A DNA stretch of 64,000 bases from Henriciella sp. (GTDB taxonomy: Bacteria; Pseudomonadota; Alphaproteobacteria; Caulobacterales; Hyphomonadaceae): NCBI GenBank assembly GCA_017642885.1, contig JAEPOM010000004.1, positions 1 to 64,000 on the forward strand, in the 5' to 3' direction. Positions 36,380 to 46,433 of this stretch are shown here, in pieces. How positions within the stretch are numbered: position 1 is the stretch's first letter; each line of letters begins with the position of its first letter. The notes beneath the pieces were generated by a model, which was not told the origin of the DNA, made no database searches, and saw only the letters and a list, made by a program, of their open reading frames with translations. The position numbers and the translations under genes were made by a program.

Positions 36380-37492
36380 TTAGTAAAGCGTCGCGAGCGC
36401 TTTCGCGTCATAGTCCGCGAGTTCGTTCACACGGCCTTCCTTGATCTTCTCAGCCCAAAGCGGGTCCTGAAGCAGCGCGCGGCCCACCGCGACCATATCG
36501 AATTCGCCTTTGTCGAGCCGTTCGATCACGTCAGAGATCGGCCGCGTTTTCGAATCTTCCCCCGAAAATGACCCGATAAAATCAGAAGAAAGGCCAATGG
36601 AGCCTACTGTGATGGAGGTCAGGCCGGTCAGTTTCTTGCACCATCCTGCCAGGTTCAGACCGTCATCGCCGTCCACCTCCGGGAATTCAGACTCCCACCA
36701 ACGGCGTTGGCTGGCGTGGAGAACATCTACACCTGCGTCTGCAAACACGTTCAAAAACGCTTCAAGCTCTTGCGGTGTAGCGGCGAGACGCGCGGTATAT
36801 TCTTGCTGCTTCCACTGAGAGAAGCGCAGGATGATCGGCATATCGTCGCCAACTTGTTTGCGGCATTCGCGAATAATATCGCCTGCAAATGTCGCGCGAC
36901 CGACCAGGTCGCCGCCATACTTGTCTTCGCGCGTGTTCATCACGCCCCAGAAGAATTCGTCGATCAAATAGCCGTGCGCACCGTGAATTTCGATGGCATC
37001 AAAACCTAATCGTTTGGCTTCGCCCGCCGCGTTGGCATAGGCCATGACCATGTCAGCAACCTCACTCTCGCTCGGCTCTGGTTGCACCTGCTTGCCTTTG
37101 TGGGTTCTGCCTGACGGGCTGTCGGACACCGCGTCCGGATCGGGTCCGGTGCCTGGCTTGCGCATCATTCCAACATGCCAAAGCTGTGGAGCGATCTTGC
37201 CCGGAGTTTTATGAACGGCCTCAACCACATTGCTCCATCCCTTCAACGCCTCGTCAGCATGGAAGTTCGGAACTCTCGGATCATTTGACGCGCCGCCGCG
37301 ACCGACAGTGGTGCCTTCGGTCACAATCAAGCCGACATCTGCGTCGCCGCGGCGAGCATAATATTCGGCGACATCCTCACCTGGCACACCGCCGGGCGAG
37401 AAAGAGCGGGTCATAGGCGCCATAACGACACGATTAGGAACGGTCAGGCCGCGAATTTTGATCGGCTCGAACAAAGGGGCTGTTTCGGACAT
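36380..37492 (-). CDS. NADH:flavin oxidoreductase / Old Yellow Enzyme family
   Basis: PIKIRGLTVPNRVVMAPMTRSFS; GFDAIEIHGAHGYLIDEFFWGVMNTREDKYGG. Confidence 0.93.
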   Translation of the reverse strand: MSETAPLFEPIKIRGLTVPNRVVMAPMTRSFSPGGVPGEDVAEYYARRGDADVGLIVTEGTTVGRGGASNDPRVPNFHADEALKGWSNVVEAVHKTPGKIAPQLWHVGMMRKPGTGPDPDAVSDSPSGRTHKGKQVQPEPSESEVADMVMAYANAAGEAKRLGFDAIEIHGAHGYLIDEFFWGVMNTREDKYGGDLVGRATFAGDIIRECRKQVGDDMPIILRFSQWKQQEYTARLAATPQELEAFLNVFADAGVDVLHASQRRWWESEFPEVDGDDGLNLAGWCKKLTGLTSITVGSIGLSSDFIGSFSGEDSKTRPISDVIERLDKGEFDMVAVGRALLQDPLWAEKIKEGRVNELADYDAKALATLY

Positions 37493-37654
37493 GTGGGGAG
37501 TCTCTCCTTGTGATGCTGTGAATGTGAGAACTTGCCCGCTCCCCCGCAAGTCTGACGTTGCGGCAAGATTTGGCCGTTTAATTTTCCTAATGTATTCAGG
37601 GAGTATTCACACCGTGCAGCCCACACTCTTTTGCAGGACAATGGGACGAAACCG

Positions 37655-38728
37655 ATGAAACAGACCCTGTTTGCAACCACTTGTGCTTTGATTGGCGCGG
37701 CTGCGTGTACGACGCCGGGGATCAGCTACGAGGCCAGACTGATGCCTGTGAGCGTCGCAGCTGCGGAAACGCGGACGGTACAGGTCGATCGGTTCCGCGG
37801 ACCCGGGGGTGGATGGTTTGCCCGGCAATTTGAATCCATGCTGGCCAACACGGTGTTTGATGCTGCGCAATGGTTCACGCTGGCAGATTTCTCATACGGC
37901 GTGCCAGGCGATACGCCGGCGGGGACTTATACCGGGCATATCGACATCGATTCCTATGACTGGAACGAGTATCACCGAACAAGAAGTAAATGCATTGAAT
38001 GGGATGGTCTGTTCGACTGCGAAACGCGCGTCGATGTGGAAGAGTTGTGCATCGAAGAACGTGTCTCTGTTTCAGCGCACCCACGATTGGTCGACGCAGA
38101 CACCGGCGAAGTCGTGTTCTCGGGCGCTTATGGCGGCGATGCATCGACGGAATCCTGTTACGAAACCGGCGTCTATGATGGTGTTTTCGACAAGAAGCTG
38201 AAGCGCAAGCGTCGCCATCATGGGTTGAACGGCTTGCATTCAATTGGCTTTGCCGGTCTGGACGCGCCTGCCGATCTGGTGCGCGAGGCTTTGTTTGAGA
38301 CTCTACGTCCGATCCGCAACGATATCGCTCCTCGGAACGCAACGGTACGAGCAACTTTTGTGACCGAAGCGCTGGATCCTGTCGTTCGGGCCGATCCGCG
38401 ATTTGAACAGGCTCTGAAGGTTTCGTCCAAAGACCCCTTCACCTCTTGCGCAATGTGGGCCGGCATGGCCGAGGAATATCCGGCGTCGCCTGCGGTTACG
38501 CACAATGTCGGTGCGTGTGCTGAAGCGAGCTCGGATTTCCAGGCAGCTCAAGGGCACTACGCAAAAGCGGCGGAATATTCCATTCCGTTCAGCGCGGACG
38601 GTGTAACGGTTGGACCGCAATTCCTGAAAGCGCTGCGCAAGCTGTCAGATCAACGCGTTGGCCTGGAGATTATTGACGAGCTGACCGGCTCGAGGATTCC
38701 CATCGAGGTTGAAGAGCCGTCGTCTTAA
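37655..38728 (+). CDS. Lipoprotein, hypothetical
   Basis: MKQTLFATTCALIGAAACTTPG leader; complete ORF. Confidence 0.7.
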   Translation: MKQTLFATTCALIGAAACTTPGISYEARLMPVSVAAAETRTVQVDRFRGPGGGWFARQFESMLANTVFDAAQWFTLADFSYGVPGDTPAGTYTGHIDIDSYDWNEYHRTRSKCIEWDGLFDCETRVDVEELCIEERVSVSAHPRLVDADTGEVVFSGAYGGDASTESCYETGVYDGVFDKKLKRKRRHHGLNGLHSIGFAGLDAPADLVREALFETLRPIRNDIAPRNATVRATFVTEALDPVVRADPRFEQALKVSSKDPFTSCAMWAGMAEEYPASPAVTHNVGACAEASSDFQAAQGHYAKAAEYSIPFSADGVTVGPQFLKALRKLSDQRVGLEIIDELTGSRIPIEVEEPSS

Positions 38729-39150
38729 ATCCCAAGGACCGCAAGCACTGCGGCAACCGTCGCAACCAGCGCAAATACGAGCGTCAGACTGACCGCAATC
38801 GCTCGTTGGGCTTTTCGCTTCTCGTTGGCATCCGGAGGGGTTTCGCCGCGTTTGAAATTTGCCAGCGTCCATCGATTAGTGAAGAAACCAAACGCTGCCA
38901 GAAAGGCTGCCACGCCAGATACCAGCGCGCCGCCGAGAATTGCCAGACCTCCCGCCACCAGCAGGATGACGGCAATCGGGTCAGACGCTGACTTAAGCAG
39001 GCCCCTGACATGCTTGTCGGCTCGCGTTGCATCCAGGCCGTCATAGGAAGTGTTGGGCGCGACAATGGTCACGATCCATGCAGCGCCCACAGATAGCCCG
39101 AGGAGCAAAGTCGCGCCATCCTGGCCAAAGTTTCGAATGGTTTCTAACAC
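38725..39150 (-). CDS. Membrane protein, hypothetical
   Basis: Multiple TM segments; convergent with the upstream gene. Confidence 0.6.
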   Translation of the reverse strand: MLETIRNFGQDGATLLLGLSVGAAWIVTIVAPNTSYDGLDATRADKHVRGLLKSASDPIAVILLVAGGLAILGGALVSGVAAFLAAFGFFTNRWTLANFKRGETPPDANEKRKAQRAIAVSLTLVFALVATVAAVLAVLGI

Positions 39151-39303
39151 GGCGTCCTCCGATCGGGTGCAGGATAAATGGCTCCTGCAAAGTCAGGCAA
39201 GAGGTGACCTGATTCGCTCTTTTACCGGTCGGAAAAGTCTGGCAAGGTCGGGCATGAGAAGGCAGCTCGCGACGCGGACGCCAACCACCAGCCGGGAGAC
39301 CTC

Positions 39304-39984
39304 TTGTCCATGCACGCTCTAAAAAGCGAAGCGCCGCTAATCGTCTATCTCGACATCAAGAGCCCGTATGCATTCGTGGCGTTCCGCCCGACGCTGGCGC
39401 TGGAGGCTGAGTTAGGCCAGCAGTTCGACTGGCGACCGCTCACCTTGGATATTCCGAGCTATTTGGGCTCTGCGCGCAAGAAGGAAGGTAAAGTTGTTGC
39501 GTCCGAGGGGCGAAGTCAGCGGACGTGGAATGCTATCCGCTATTCTTATCGCGATGCGCGGCGTTACGCCGAACGCCAGGGATTGATCCTCAAGGGAACA
39601 GAGAAGATCTGGGATTCGAGTCTGCCAAATATCGGAATCTTGTGGGTCATGCAGAGAGACCGTGCGCGCCTGGGTGACTATCTGGAAACTGTCTATCCGC
39701 CATTCTGGCGACGAGAGCTCGACATTGAAGATCCCTCAGTGGTCGAAGCCTGTTTGAAGCAGGCGGGTGTTCGAACGGACGGCTTTGCGGATTACGCGTC
39801 GGGACCTGGCCGCGCGCTGCATGATGAGTTGCAACCGCAGTATCATCCGAACGGGATATACGGCGTTCCGACCTATGTGCTGGGCGATGAGATCCTGTTT
39901 GGCCGCGAGCATATTCCCTACATTCGCTGGGCGCTGTCTGGTCGTTTCGGCTCAGCGCCAGATATTGCTTACGAGATTGCCTGA
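39304..39984 (+). CDS. DsbA-family/2-hydroxychromene-2-carboxylate isomerase-like protein
   Basis: YLDIKSPYAFVAFRPTLALE...GIYGVPTYVLGDEILFGREHIPYI. Confidence 0.82.
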   Translation: MSMHALKSEAPLIVYLDIKSPYAFVAFRPTLALEAELGQQFDWRPLTLDIPSYLGSARKKEGKVVASEGRSQRTWNAIRYSYRDARRYAERQGLILKGTEKIWDSSLPNIGILWVMQRDRARLGDYLETVYPPFWRRELDIEDPSVVEACLKQAGVRTDGFADYASGPGRALHDELQPQYHPNGIYGVPTYVLGDEILFGREHIPYIRWALSGRFGSAPDIAYEIA

Positions 39985-40550
39985 TGCTGACTGTCTATAT
40001 CGATTTCAAATCTGCGCAGGCTTATCTCGCGATGAAATCCACTTTGGCGCTGGCAGACCGGTTGAAGCTCCGCATCAACTGGCGCCCGTTTCGAACGGTT
40101 GAGCGTTATGTGCCGAAGCTGGGCACGGAAGAAACAGTCGGCGAACGCCATCGCCGGGTCCGAGCGGCATCGCAGCGCGCACTGGCGAAAAAGTATGCCG
40201 CGCATCAGGGACTCGCTTTGACTTATCCGGATGTGCTCGGCGCGAGCGATTTGGCACTCGGCGCACTAGCGCTCTTCGATGGAGACCGGTTGCCGTTTAT
40301 CCAGGCCGCATTTGAAGCATATTGGATCGACCACCTGGATCTCGACAGTCCAGAGACGGTGACCCACTTGATGACGAAAACCGGGACAAAGCTGAACGAC
40401 CTGTCGACCGCGCGGGATGCATTAGACAAAGCTCAAGGGGCGGCTGAAGATGCCGGTATCGTTGGTGCGCCTGCTTACGTCATCGACGAGCAGATATTTG
40501 TCGGGCGAGAGCATTTACCCTGGATCGAGGAAATCGCGGCTAAAGCCTAG
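39984..40550 (+). CDS. Second DsbA-family/HCCA isomerase-like protein (tandem paralogue)
   Basis: YIDFKSAQAYLAMKSTLALA...GIVGAPAYVIDEQIFVGREHLPWI; TGATG coupling. Confidence 0.8.
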   Translation: MLTVYIDFKSAQAYLAMKSTLALADRLKLRINWRPFRTVERYVPKLGTEETVGERHRRVRAASQRALAKKYAAHQGLALTYPDVLGASDLALGALALFDGDRLPFIQAAFEAYWIDHLDLDSPETVTHLMTKTGTKLNDLSTARDALDKAQGAAEDAGIVGAPAYVIDEQIFVGREHLPWIEEIAAKA

Positions 40551-41224
40551 TCGTCGAAGCCAACAAACACTGCACCTTCCTCAACCGTTTTGCGCGTCGA
40601 GACCACTGCATTGGCCGGGAAGCTATCATCGGGCCAGCCCATTGCGACACAGATCATGATGACCTGATCATCCGGGATACCAGCGTGCTCGCGCACCACG
40701 GGCGATTGCATGATGCCTTGCGAATTGATCACGCAGCCCAGGCCCTTCGACCAGGCTGCGTTGACCAGTGCGTTGACGACTGCCCCGCAGTCGAATGGGG
40801 CGATATCAGAGCCGTGGATCGACTTGTCATAGGTCACCACGACCGAGACGGGGGCATCGAACTGGCGGAACCCGCGCAACACCCAATCTTGCCGCTTCTC
40901 CTTGTCGTGCCGTTCTATGCCCATGGCCTGGAACAGCTGAATAGCGATGCCAATCTGTCGCTCGCGGTGTACGCCTTCATAACCCGGCCCGCCTCGAAAC
41001 TCGCGCGAGTCAGGAACGCCGGCGAGATTACGCTCAACATTGCCCGCGCGAATCTTGTCGAGCGGTTCGCCGGTCACAACGTAGAAATTCCAGGGCTGTG
41101 TGTTGAGAGACGTCGGCGCGCGCATCGCCATTTCCAGAACTTCTTCGATCGTCTCTTTCGACACGTCCTTTTCCAGGTACCCGCGAATGCTGCGGCGCCC
41201 CATGACCACGTCTTTATATTCCAA
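40547..41224 (-). CDS. Nitroreductase family protein
   Basis: RRSIRGYLEKDV; APTSLNTQPWNFYVVTGE; MICVAMGWPD. Confidence 0.92.
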   Translation of the reverse strand: MEYKDVVMGRRSIRGYLEKDVSKETIEEVLEMAMRAPTSLNTQPWNFYVVTGEPLDKIRAGNVERNLAGVPDSREFRGGPGYEGVHRERQIGIAIQLFQAMGIERHDKEKRQDWVLRGFRQFDAPVSVVVTYDKSIHGSDIAPFDCGAVVNALVNAAWSKGLGCVINSQGIMQSPVVREHAGIPDDQVIMICVAMGWPDDSFPANAVVSTRKTVEEGAVFVGFDD

Positions 41225-41361
41225 TGTACAGCCTCCAGACTATGCCAATAGCCTTACCCCTATCGGATTGAGCGGCGGCGTTAAGACATGTCTCAGCGTG
41301 AAGGTGAACCTTTTTGGTTCTCGCAACGACTATCCTTATGAACGGGCTTAGGAGGTCGCGA

Positions 41362-41910
41362 ATGTCCAGGCAGCAAACTGAACGTGTCTATGACGAGCTT
41401 CTCGTCACGATGGCGCGGGCAGGCGACCGCCGCGCTGCCAACCGGCTGGCCGCCAGGTGGTATCCCCGCCTGATGCGGACCGCGCTACGTTTATTGCGTG
41501 ACCGGAGCGAGGCTGAAGAGGCGGTACAGGAAGCCTGGGCCGGCATCTGCCGGGGCTGGGCGCGCTTGTCGGACCCGGCGATGTTTCCCGGCTGGGCGTT
41601 CGGGATCTTGCGTCGAAAATGCGCCGATCGGATCCGTCGGGCACAGATTCAGCGGACACGAACGGGCACGCTCGAAGATGCACCTGAGCCCAGCGAACCG
41701 GCACGCGCAGAGCTACGCCATGAGCTTGATCAGGCCCTTGCGGATTTGAGCGGTGAGCATCGCCTGGCTGCAGTCCTGTATTTTGGGGAAGGCCTGACTC
41801 TGAACGAAATCGCCGCCGCGACCGGAGTGCCGGTCGGGACGGCCAAGTCGCGCATCTTCAATGCGCGCAAGCGTCTGAAATCAAATCTGAAAGGAGAGAA
41901 TGATGAGTAG
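41362..41910 (+). CDS. ECF RNA polymerase sigma factor
   Basis: AARWYPRLMRTALRLLRDRSEAEEAVQEAWAGI; LTLNEIAAATGVPVGTAKSRIFNARKRL. Confidence 0.92.
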   Translation: MSRQQTERVYDELLVTMARAGDRRAANRLAARWYPRLMRTALRLLRDRSEAEEAVQEAWAGICRGWARLSDPAMFPGWAFGILRRKCADRIRRAQIQRTRTGTLEDAPEPSEPARAELRHELDQALADLSGEHRLAAVLYFGEGLTLNEIAAATGVPVGTAKSRIFNARKRLKSNLKGENDE

Positions 41911-42265
41911 TTTTGAAGACCGTCTGATGACGAGCCTGAGCGCCGATGATGAGGCGTTCCTGAAGGAATTGGAGGACGATGTCGGCCTGTTCCAACAAAT
42001 GGGCATGACCTTTAGCGGTCCGCTGCGATACTGGACGGCGTTCGCGTTCATGCTCAGCTTCGCGATTTTCATCCTGTCGCTCTGGGCTGGGTACAACATG
42101 CTGCAGGCTGAAAACCTGAAACTTGTTGTGCTGTGGGGCGCGCTCTTTGGTTGGGCAAGCCTCGGGGTCGCCATGATCAAGATCTGGTTCTGGATGCGCA
42201 TGAACCACCTGAACGTCCTGCGCGAACTCAAGCGGATTGAGCTACGAATGGTGAAAAACGATTAG
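41900..42265 (+). CDS. DUF6768-like membrane protein paired with the ECF sigma factor
   Basis: Two TM segments, overlaps sigma gene; family recalled from similar sigma-linked proteins. Confidence 0.65.
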   Translation: MMSSFEDRLMTSLSADDEAFLKELEDDVGLFQQMGMTFSGPLRYWTAFAFMLSFAIFILSLWAGYNMLQAENLKLVVLWGALFGWASLGVAMIKIWFWMRMNHLNVLRELKRIELRMVKND

Positions 42266-43203
42266 GCGGTTTCGGTTGTCATTGCGACGAAGACGTCTTC
42301 CAGGTTGGGTTGCTCGGTCGAGAGATCGGCAACCCCGATCCCGGCGTCTCGAACGCGCTCCAGCAAGCGCCCGATGCCGGTTTCCGCGCTCCGGAATGTG
42401 ATATTCAGAACACCTTCCGAGGTGAGTTCGGCATTCAGGTCAGAAAGATCCTTGGGAATAGAGCTCATCGCTTCTCTTGGCGTGATCTTGAGAAGGCGCT
42501 GATCGAGACGGGCGAGCAATTGAGGCGTGGGTTCCTGCGCCAGCACCTCGCCATGACTGATGATTGCAATTTCATCGCAGAGCTCTTCTGCCTCTTCCAA
42601 GTAGTGGGTGGTCAGGATGATTGTTGTTCCGTTGGCGTGGAGCTCGCGGACATAAGCCCAGAGCGAACGGCGCAGCTCTACGTCCACGCCTGCGGTCGGC
42701 TCATCCAGAATCAGGACCGGAGGATTGTGAACCAGCGCCTTGGCGACCATCAGCCGGCGCTTCATCCCGCCAGATAATTGCCGGACGTAGGCATCCTTTT
42801 TGTCATCTAGTCCGACGGCCGTAAGGATTTCCATGCTGCGGCGGTCTTTCTTCGGCACGCCGTAATACCCGGCCTGAAGCTCCAGCGCCTGAAGCGGCGT
42901 GAAGAACGGGTCCATCGTAATTTCCTGATTGACCACACCGATCGCAGCCCGCGACGTGCGGGGGTGCTTGTCGATGTCGAGGCCCCAGATCTTCGCGGTT
43001 CCAGATGTCTTCGTGACGAGCCCTGCGAGAATGTTGATAAATGTGGACTTTCCGGCGCCGTTCGGCCCAAGCAGGCCAAACATCGAGCCTCGCTTGATCT
43101 TGAGATCAATACCTTTCAGGGCCCGCATTTCCGGAAGCTTGCCAGAGCCGCGATAGATCTTCTCCAGCCCAATCGCTTCGATGGCAAATTCGGGTTCGGT
43201 CAT
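42262..43203 (-). CDS. ABC transporter ATP-binding protein
   Basis: GLLGPNGAGKSTFINILAGLV; RQLSGGMKRRLMVAKAL; LILDEPTAGVD. Confidence 0.95.
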   Translation of the reverse strand: MTEPEFAIEAIGLEKIYRGSGKLPEMRALKGIDLKIKRGSMFGLLGPNGAGKSTFINILAGLVTKTSGTAKIWGLDIDKHPRTSRAAIGVVNQEITMDPFFTPLQALELQAGYYGVPKKDRRSMEILTAVGLDDKKDAYVRQLSGGMKRRLMVAKALVHNPPVLILDEPTAGVDVELRRSLWAYVRELHANGTTIILTTHYLEEAEELCDEIAIISHGEVLAQEPTPQLLARLDQRLLKITPREAMSSIPKDLSDLNAELTSEGVLNITFRSAETGIGRLLERVRDAGIGVADLSTEQPNLEDVFVAMTTETA

Positions 43204-43255
43204 GCAAAGCTCCTCGCGCTCAGGCTGCTCCATATAGGGGGCGGGAATGGATTCG

Positions 43256-43879
43256 CTAAGTCTTTTGTTTTTCGAGCGCCCGCTCGAAGGCCGGGCGGGA
43301 CCGCAACCGATCTAAATACTCGCGCGCATTTGGGCCGAGCCGATCACGGATGGGCGGCAATCGATCTGCGAGATGCAATGCGTAGCCGATGGCTATGTCA
43401 GCGATGGTGAACCGGTCAGCGACCAGATAGTCTCGGGTCTCCAGAGCATTCTCGACATGGCGAAGCCTGCCCGAGAACCAGGCGCCATAATCTTCAGCGG
43501 CTTGCGGTAGGCGGCGCTCTTCGGGTTCCAATTGAGTATATCTCAAGACTAGGGTTTGCGGGAAGGTCAGCGTAGCGTCACTGAAATAGAGCCAGTTCAG
43601 GAACGCGCCATACTCTGCGTGATCAACCGCAACATCCAGCGGCGTTGGGCCATAGCGCTGTGTGAGATAATGGCAAATGCCGGTGCTTTCACTCATCCGG
43701 GTTTCGCCGTCGACAAGGAATGGGATGGTCCCGAGCGGATTGATCTCTTTGTACTCTTTCGCGAAGACTCGCGGAGGGAAGGGGAGATTGACCAGTTCAA
43801 ACTCAAGCTCCATTTCTTCAAGGCACCAGAGCGGCCTTAATGAGCGAGCATGAGAACAGTGATAGAGGGTAAGCGACAT
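43256..43879 (-). CDS. Glutathione S-transferase family protein
   Basis: MSLTLYHCSHARSLRPLWCLEEMELEFELVNL...LGTIPFLVDGETRMSESTGICHYL. Confidence 0.92.
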   Translation of the reverse strand: MSLTLYHCSHARSLRPLWCLEEMELEFELVNLPFPPRVFAKEYKEINPLGTIPFLVDGETRMSESTGICHYLTQRYGPTPLDVAVDHAEYGAFLNWLYFSDATLTFPQTLVLRYTQLEPEERRLPQAAEDYGAWFSGRLRHVENALETRDYLVADRFTIADIAIGYALHLADRLPPIRDRLGPNAREYLDRLRSRPAFERALEKQKT

Positions 43880-43995
43880 GGTTTCCGGCTCCTGAACGCG
43901 GCAAGAGCCGCATTGACGCGACTCATCGTCAGGCCTAGCTAGCGGTTGCGTGGCCTGTTTGGCAATTTCACCTTGGGGAAGAGAAGAGTTTGTCC

Positions 43996-44187
43996 ATGAC
44001 CAAGACACCTTCGTTTGAAAATCCGGAAATCGTGTTCGTGGAAACCCGTAAGGTTTCCTGCAATGGCGGCGGCGGCGCGCTGGGTCACCCTATCGTCTGG
44101 TACGAAATGGGCGATGATGACGAGGTCGAGTGCAAATATTGCGATCGACGCTTCGTCCTCAAAGGCGGCAAGGCTGATCGCGATTAG
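43996..44187 (+). CDS. Zinc-finger (CHCC, NDUFS6-like) protein
   Basis: VSCNGGGGALGHPIVWYEMGDDDEVECKYCDRRFVL. Confidence 0.85.
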   Translation: MTKTPSFENPEIVFVETRKVSCNGGGGALGHPIVWYEMGDDDEVECKYCDRRFVLKGGKADRD

Positions 44188-45569
44188 TCGTCCGTATTCT
44201 TTCGGAAATCCTCACTCGAAGGCAGAGGCGCTGTCCCGCTGCGACGTCCATCCTTGCGGAACGCGCCCGGATGGAACCGGTCCCAAATCGTGCAAAGATT
44301 GAACGGAGCGGCCAGTTCTTCGCCTGATTTCAGCGTCACTTTGACCTCTGCGTTCTCGATACACCCATAGCCTTTCCAGTTCGCGAGGAAGACGTTCGAG
44401 TCCGACTCAGGGCGCATTGGATTGCGGAATGTTCGGTGATAGAAATAGTAGTTCACCGACTCGATTTGATCGAGATAGGATTGGTCTAGGTTCAGCCAGA
44501 CGGATGCTGGGAAATAGTCGTATCCTTGAGGGGTTTTGCCTTCTGCGCTGCGGCCAACATGACCCGTCACGGCGTTGGCTAACCGGTTGACGTCGAGTGG
44601 ATCGGGCTCAGCTGGCGCGGCGTCTTCGGCTTCTTCTTCCACCATAGGTGCACCGGAGGCGGAGGTGTTTCCGCGCGGCGATCGCGGATCTGATGCGAGG
44701 ATGATACTGGTTTCATTCAAAGCCGGTTCGTCAAACAGGCGATCGGTTGTGACATAGGCTTCGGCGATGAGTTGCCGCGCGGCGCGGTAATCCATCCAGA
44801 AGAAGCCGTCATCGCCCCAATCGGTGCCCCAGGAATTGATGACCTTCAGCGCCCGGCGCTCATCGTCATATCCCACCACTGTAACGGCGTGGAAGTCTAC
44901 CTGGAATTCGATGTCCGGATCGTGGCGATAATTCTCACCACCTTGCCACTGCTCGAAGCTCGGGAAGACCCGCATCGCAATGACGACGGGTTTCTCGTTC
45001 GAAAGCGCCTCGCGGATAGCGAACAGCATGCCGTCCTTTTGCAGGCGGCGATAACTCTTGATCGCATAGTCACGTGCGATTGAGCTCATATCCTCCGCCG
45101 GAGGGAGACACTGGCCTTCTTCGTAAGGGAAATCATTCATCCGAACCGCGCCGGTATTTGCGACAAATTCAAGTGCGTCCGAGATACGGCTACCTGCGCT
45201 GCAATCTTCGCCCTGTTTGATGGAGTTGAAGACAAAAGCGGGGCTGAAATGATCCCAGGCCTGCGGGCTCGAAATATTGAACTCGAATGCTTCCTGATAG
45301 GTTTTCAAGGCGTAACCAACCGCCCAGCCAACGCACGAACCTTGCGCGCCTTGGTGCCCTGGTGTAGGGAAGAAATTGCTGAGATCGACATATTGCGGCA
45401 GCCGACCACGCATAAGTGGATCGCGCTCGGGCAGGGCGTCATAATCTTCCTCATCCATCAAGATGAGACCTGTCGATTTGGAGGCGGTTACCTGTTCTGA
45501 TTGAGCTGGCAGCGCTAGGCTTGTGAGACAGATGGAAACTGCGGCTAAACTGGTGGCGATCTGGCGCAT
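44184..45569 (-). CDS. Papain-like C1 peptidase with putative pYEATS-like C-terminal domain
   Basis: QGAQGSCVGWAVGYA; DFHAVTVVGYDDERRALKVINSWGTDWGDDGFFWMDY; C-terminal IESVNYYFYHRTFRNPMRPESDSNVFLANWKGYGCIENAEVKVTLKSGEE. Confidence 0.78.
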   Translation of the reverse strand: MRQIATSLAAVSICLTSLALPAQSEQVTASKSTGLILMDEEDYDALPERDPLMRGRLPQYVDLSNFFPTPGHQGAQGSCVGWAVGYALKTYQEAFEFNISSPQAWDHFSPAFVFNSIKQGEDCSAGSRISDALEFVANTGAVRMNDFPYEEGQCLPPAEDMSSIARDYAIKSYRRLQKDGMLFAIREALSNEKPVVIAMRVFPSFEQWQGGENYRHDPDIEFQVDFHAVTVVGYDDERRALKVINSWGTDWGDDGFFWMDYRAARQLIAEAYVTTDRLFDEPALNETSIILASDPRSPRGNTSASGAPMVEEEAEDAAPAEPDPLDVNRLANAVTGHVGRSAEGKTPQGYDYFPASVWLNLDQSYLDQIESVNYYFYHRTFRNPMRPESDSNVFLANWKGYGCIENAEVKVTLKSGEELAAPFNLCTIWDRFHPGAFRKDGRRSGTAPLPSSEDFRKNTDD

Positions 45570-45727
45570 AACGGCTCCCTCATCTTCGTCAGGTTCGAAT
45601 CTAGATCGCGAAAGTGTCCTATTCACGGCAGAGACGCAACCAATCGCTAAGTGCAAAGGATATATCATTTGACCTTTCAGGTGAGCTGGCTCAAAACAGA
45701 CTCGGTGATCAAGGTCAGGAGACGAGC

Positions 45728-46336
45728 ATGCGACAATGGATTTCCGGATTGATGGCTCTGGGCCTAGCCACGGGATGCGCGATGCAGGCGCAAGCGCCGG
45801 TCGAGACGAGTACGACGGTGGCAGCGCCGAGCGCCGAGGATCAGAAGCTTCCGACCGATCTTCGACGCGTTTCCCTCATTGTCGATGATATTGACGAGTC
45901 GCTGAAGCTGTACCGCGATGTGCTCGAGTTTGAGGTCAATTACGACACCGAAGTGACCATGAGCGGCGTCGCGCTCCCGGCCGGCGAACCGGGCGCGAAG
46001 GCCCGGCTGGTGCTGATCAGTTCGAACGATAGCTGGGTCGGCTGGATTGGTTTGCTGCAATGGACCGATCCGCCGCTGGAGCGCAATTATGCCCCGGAGC
46101 GGATGGGAATCGGCGATGCGATCTTGGTGTTCAACACCGAGAAAGTCGATGAGCATTGCGACGCTGCCGCCCAGCTTCCAGGTATCAAGGTCACCGCCGA
46201 AGCCGGTAACACGACGTATCCAGCGCGCGGTGATGGTGATCCGATCGTGGTGCGAACGTGTTATCTATTCGACCGAGATGGCTACTTCATGGAACTCAAC
46301 AAAGTGCTCGACCGGGACAGCTACAACGCACATTAG
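45728..46336 (+). CDS. VOC-family lipoprotein
   Basis: Lipobox LATGC; LRRVSLIVDDIDESLKLYRDVLEFEV. Confidence 0.8.
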   Translation: MRQWISGLMALGLATGCAMQAQAPVETSTTVAAPSAEDQKLPTDLRRVSLIVDDIDESLKLYRDVLEFEVNYDTEVTMSGVALPAGEPGAKARLVLISSNDSWVGWIGLLQWTDPPLERNYAPERMGIGDAILVFNTEKVDEHCDAAAQLPGIKVTAEAGNTTYPARGDGDPIVVRTCYLFDRDGYFMELNKVLDRDSYNAH

Positions 46337-46433
46337 CGCCTTGCCGTTGGGACCGATCACGCAACGTCACGGCTTGCCCTTGACGTGCGCGTAAAGCATA
46401 CGTCTGTCACACTTAAGATGACGGAGATCCAAG

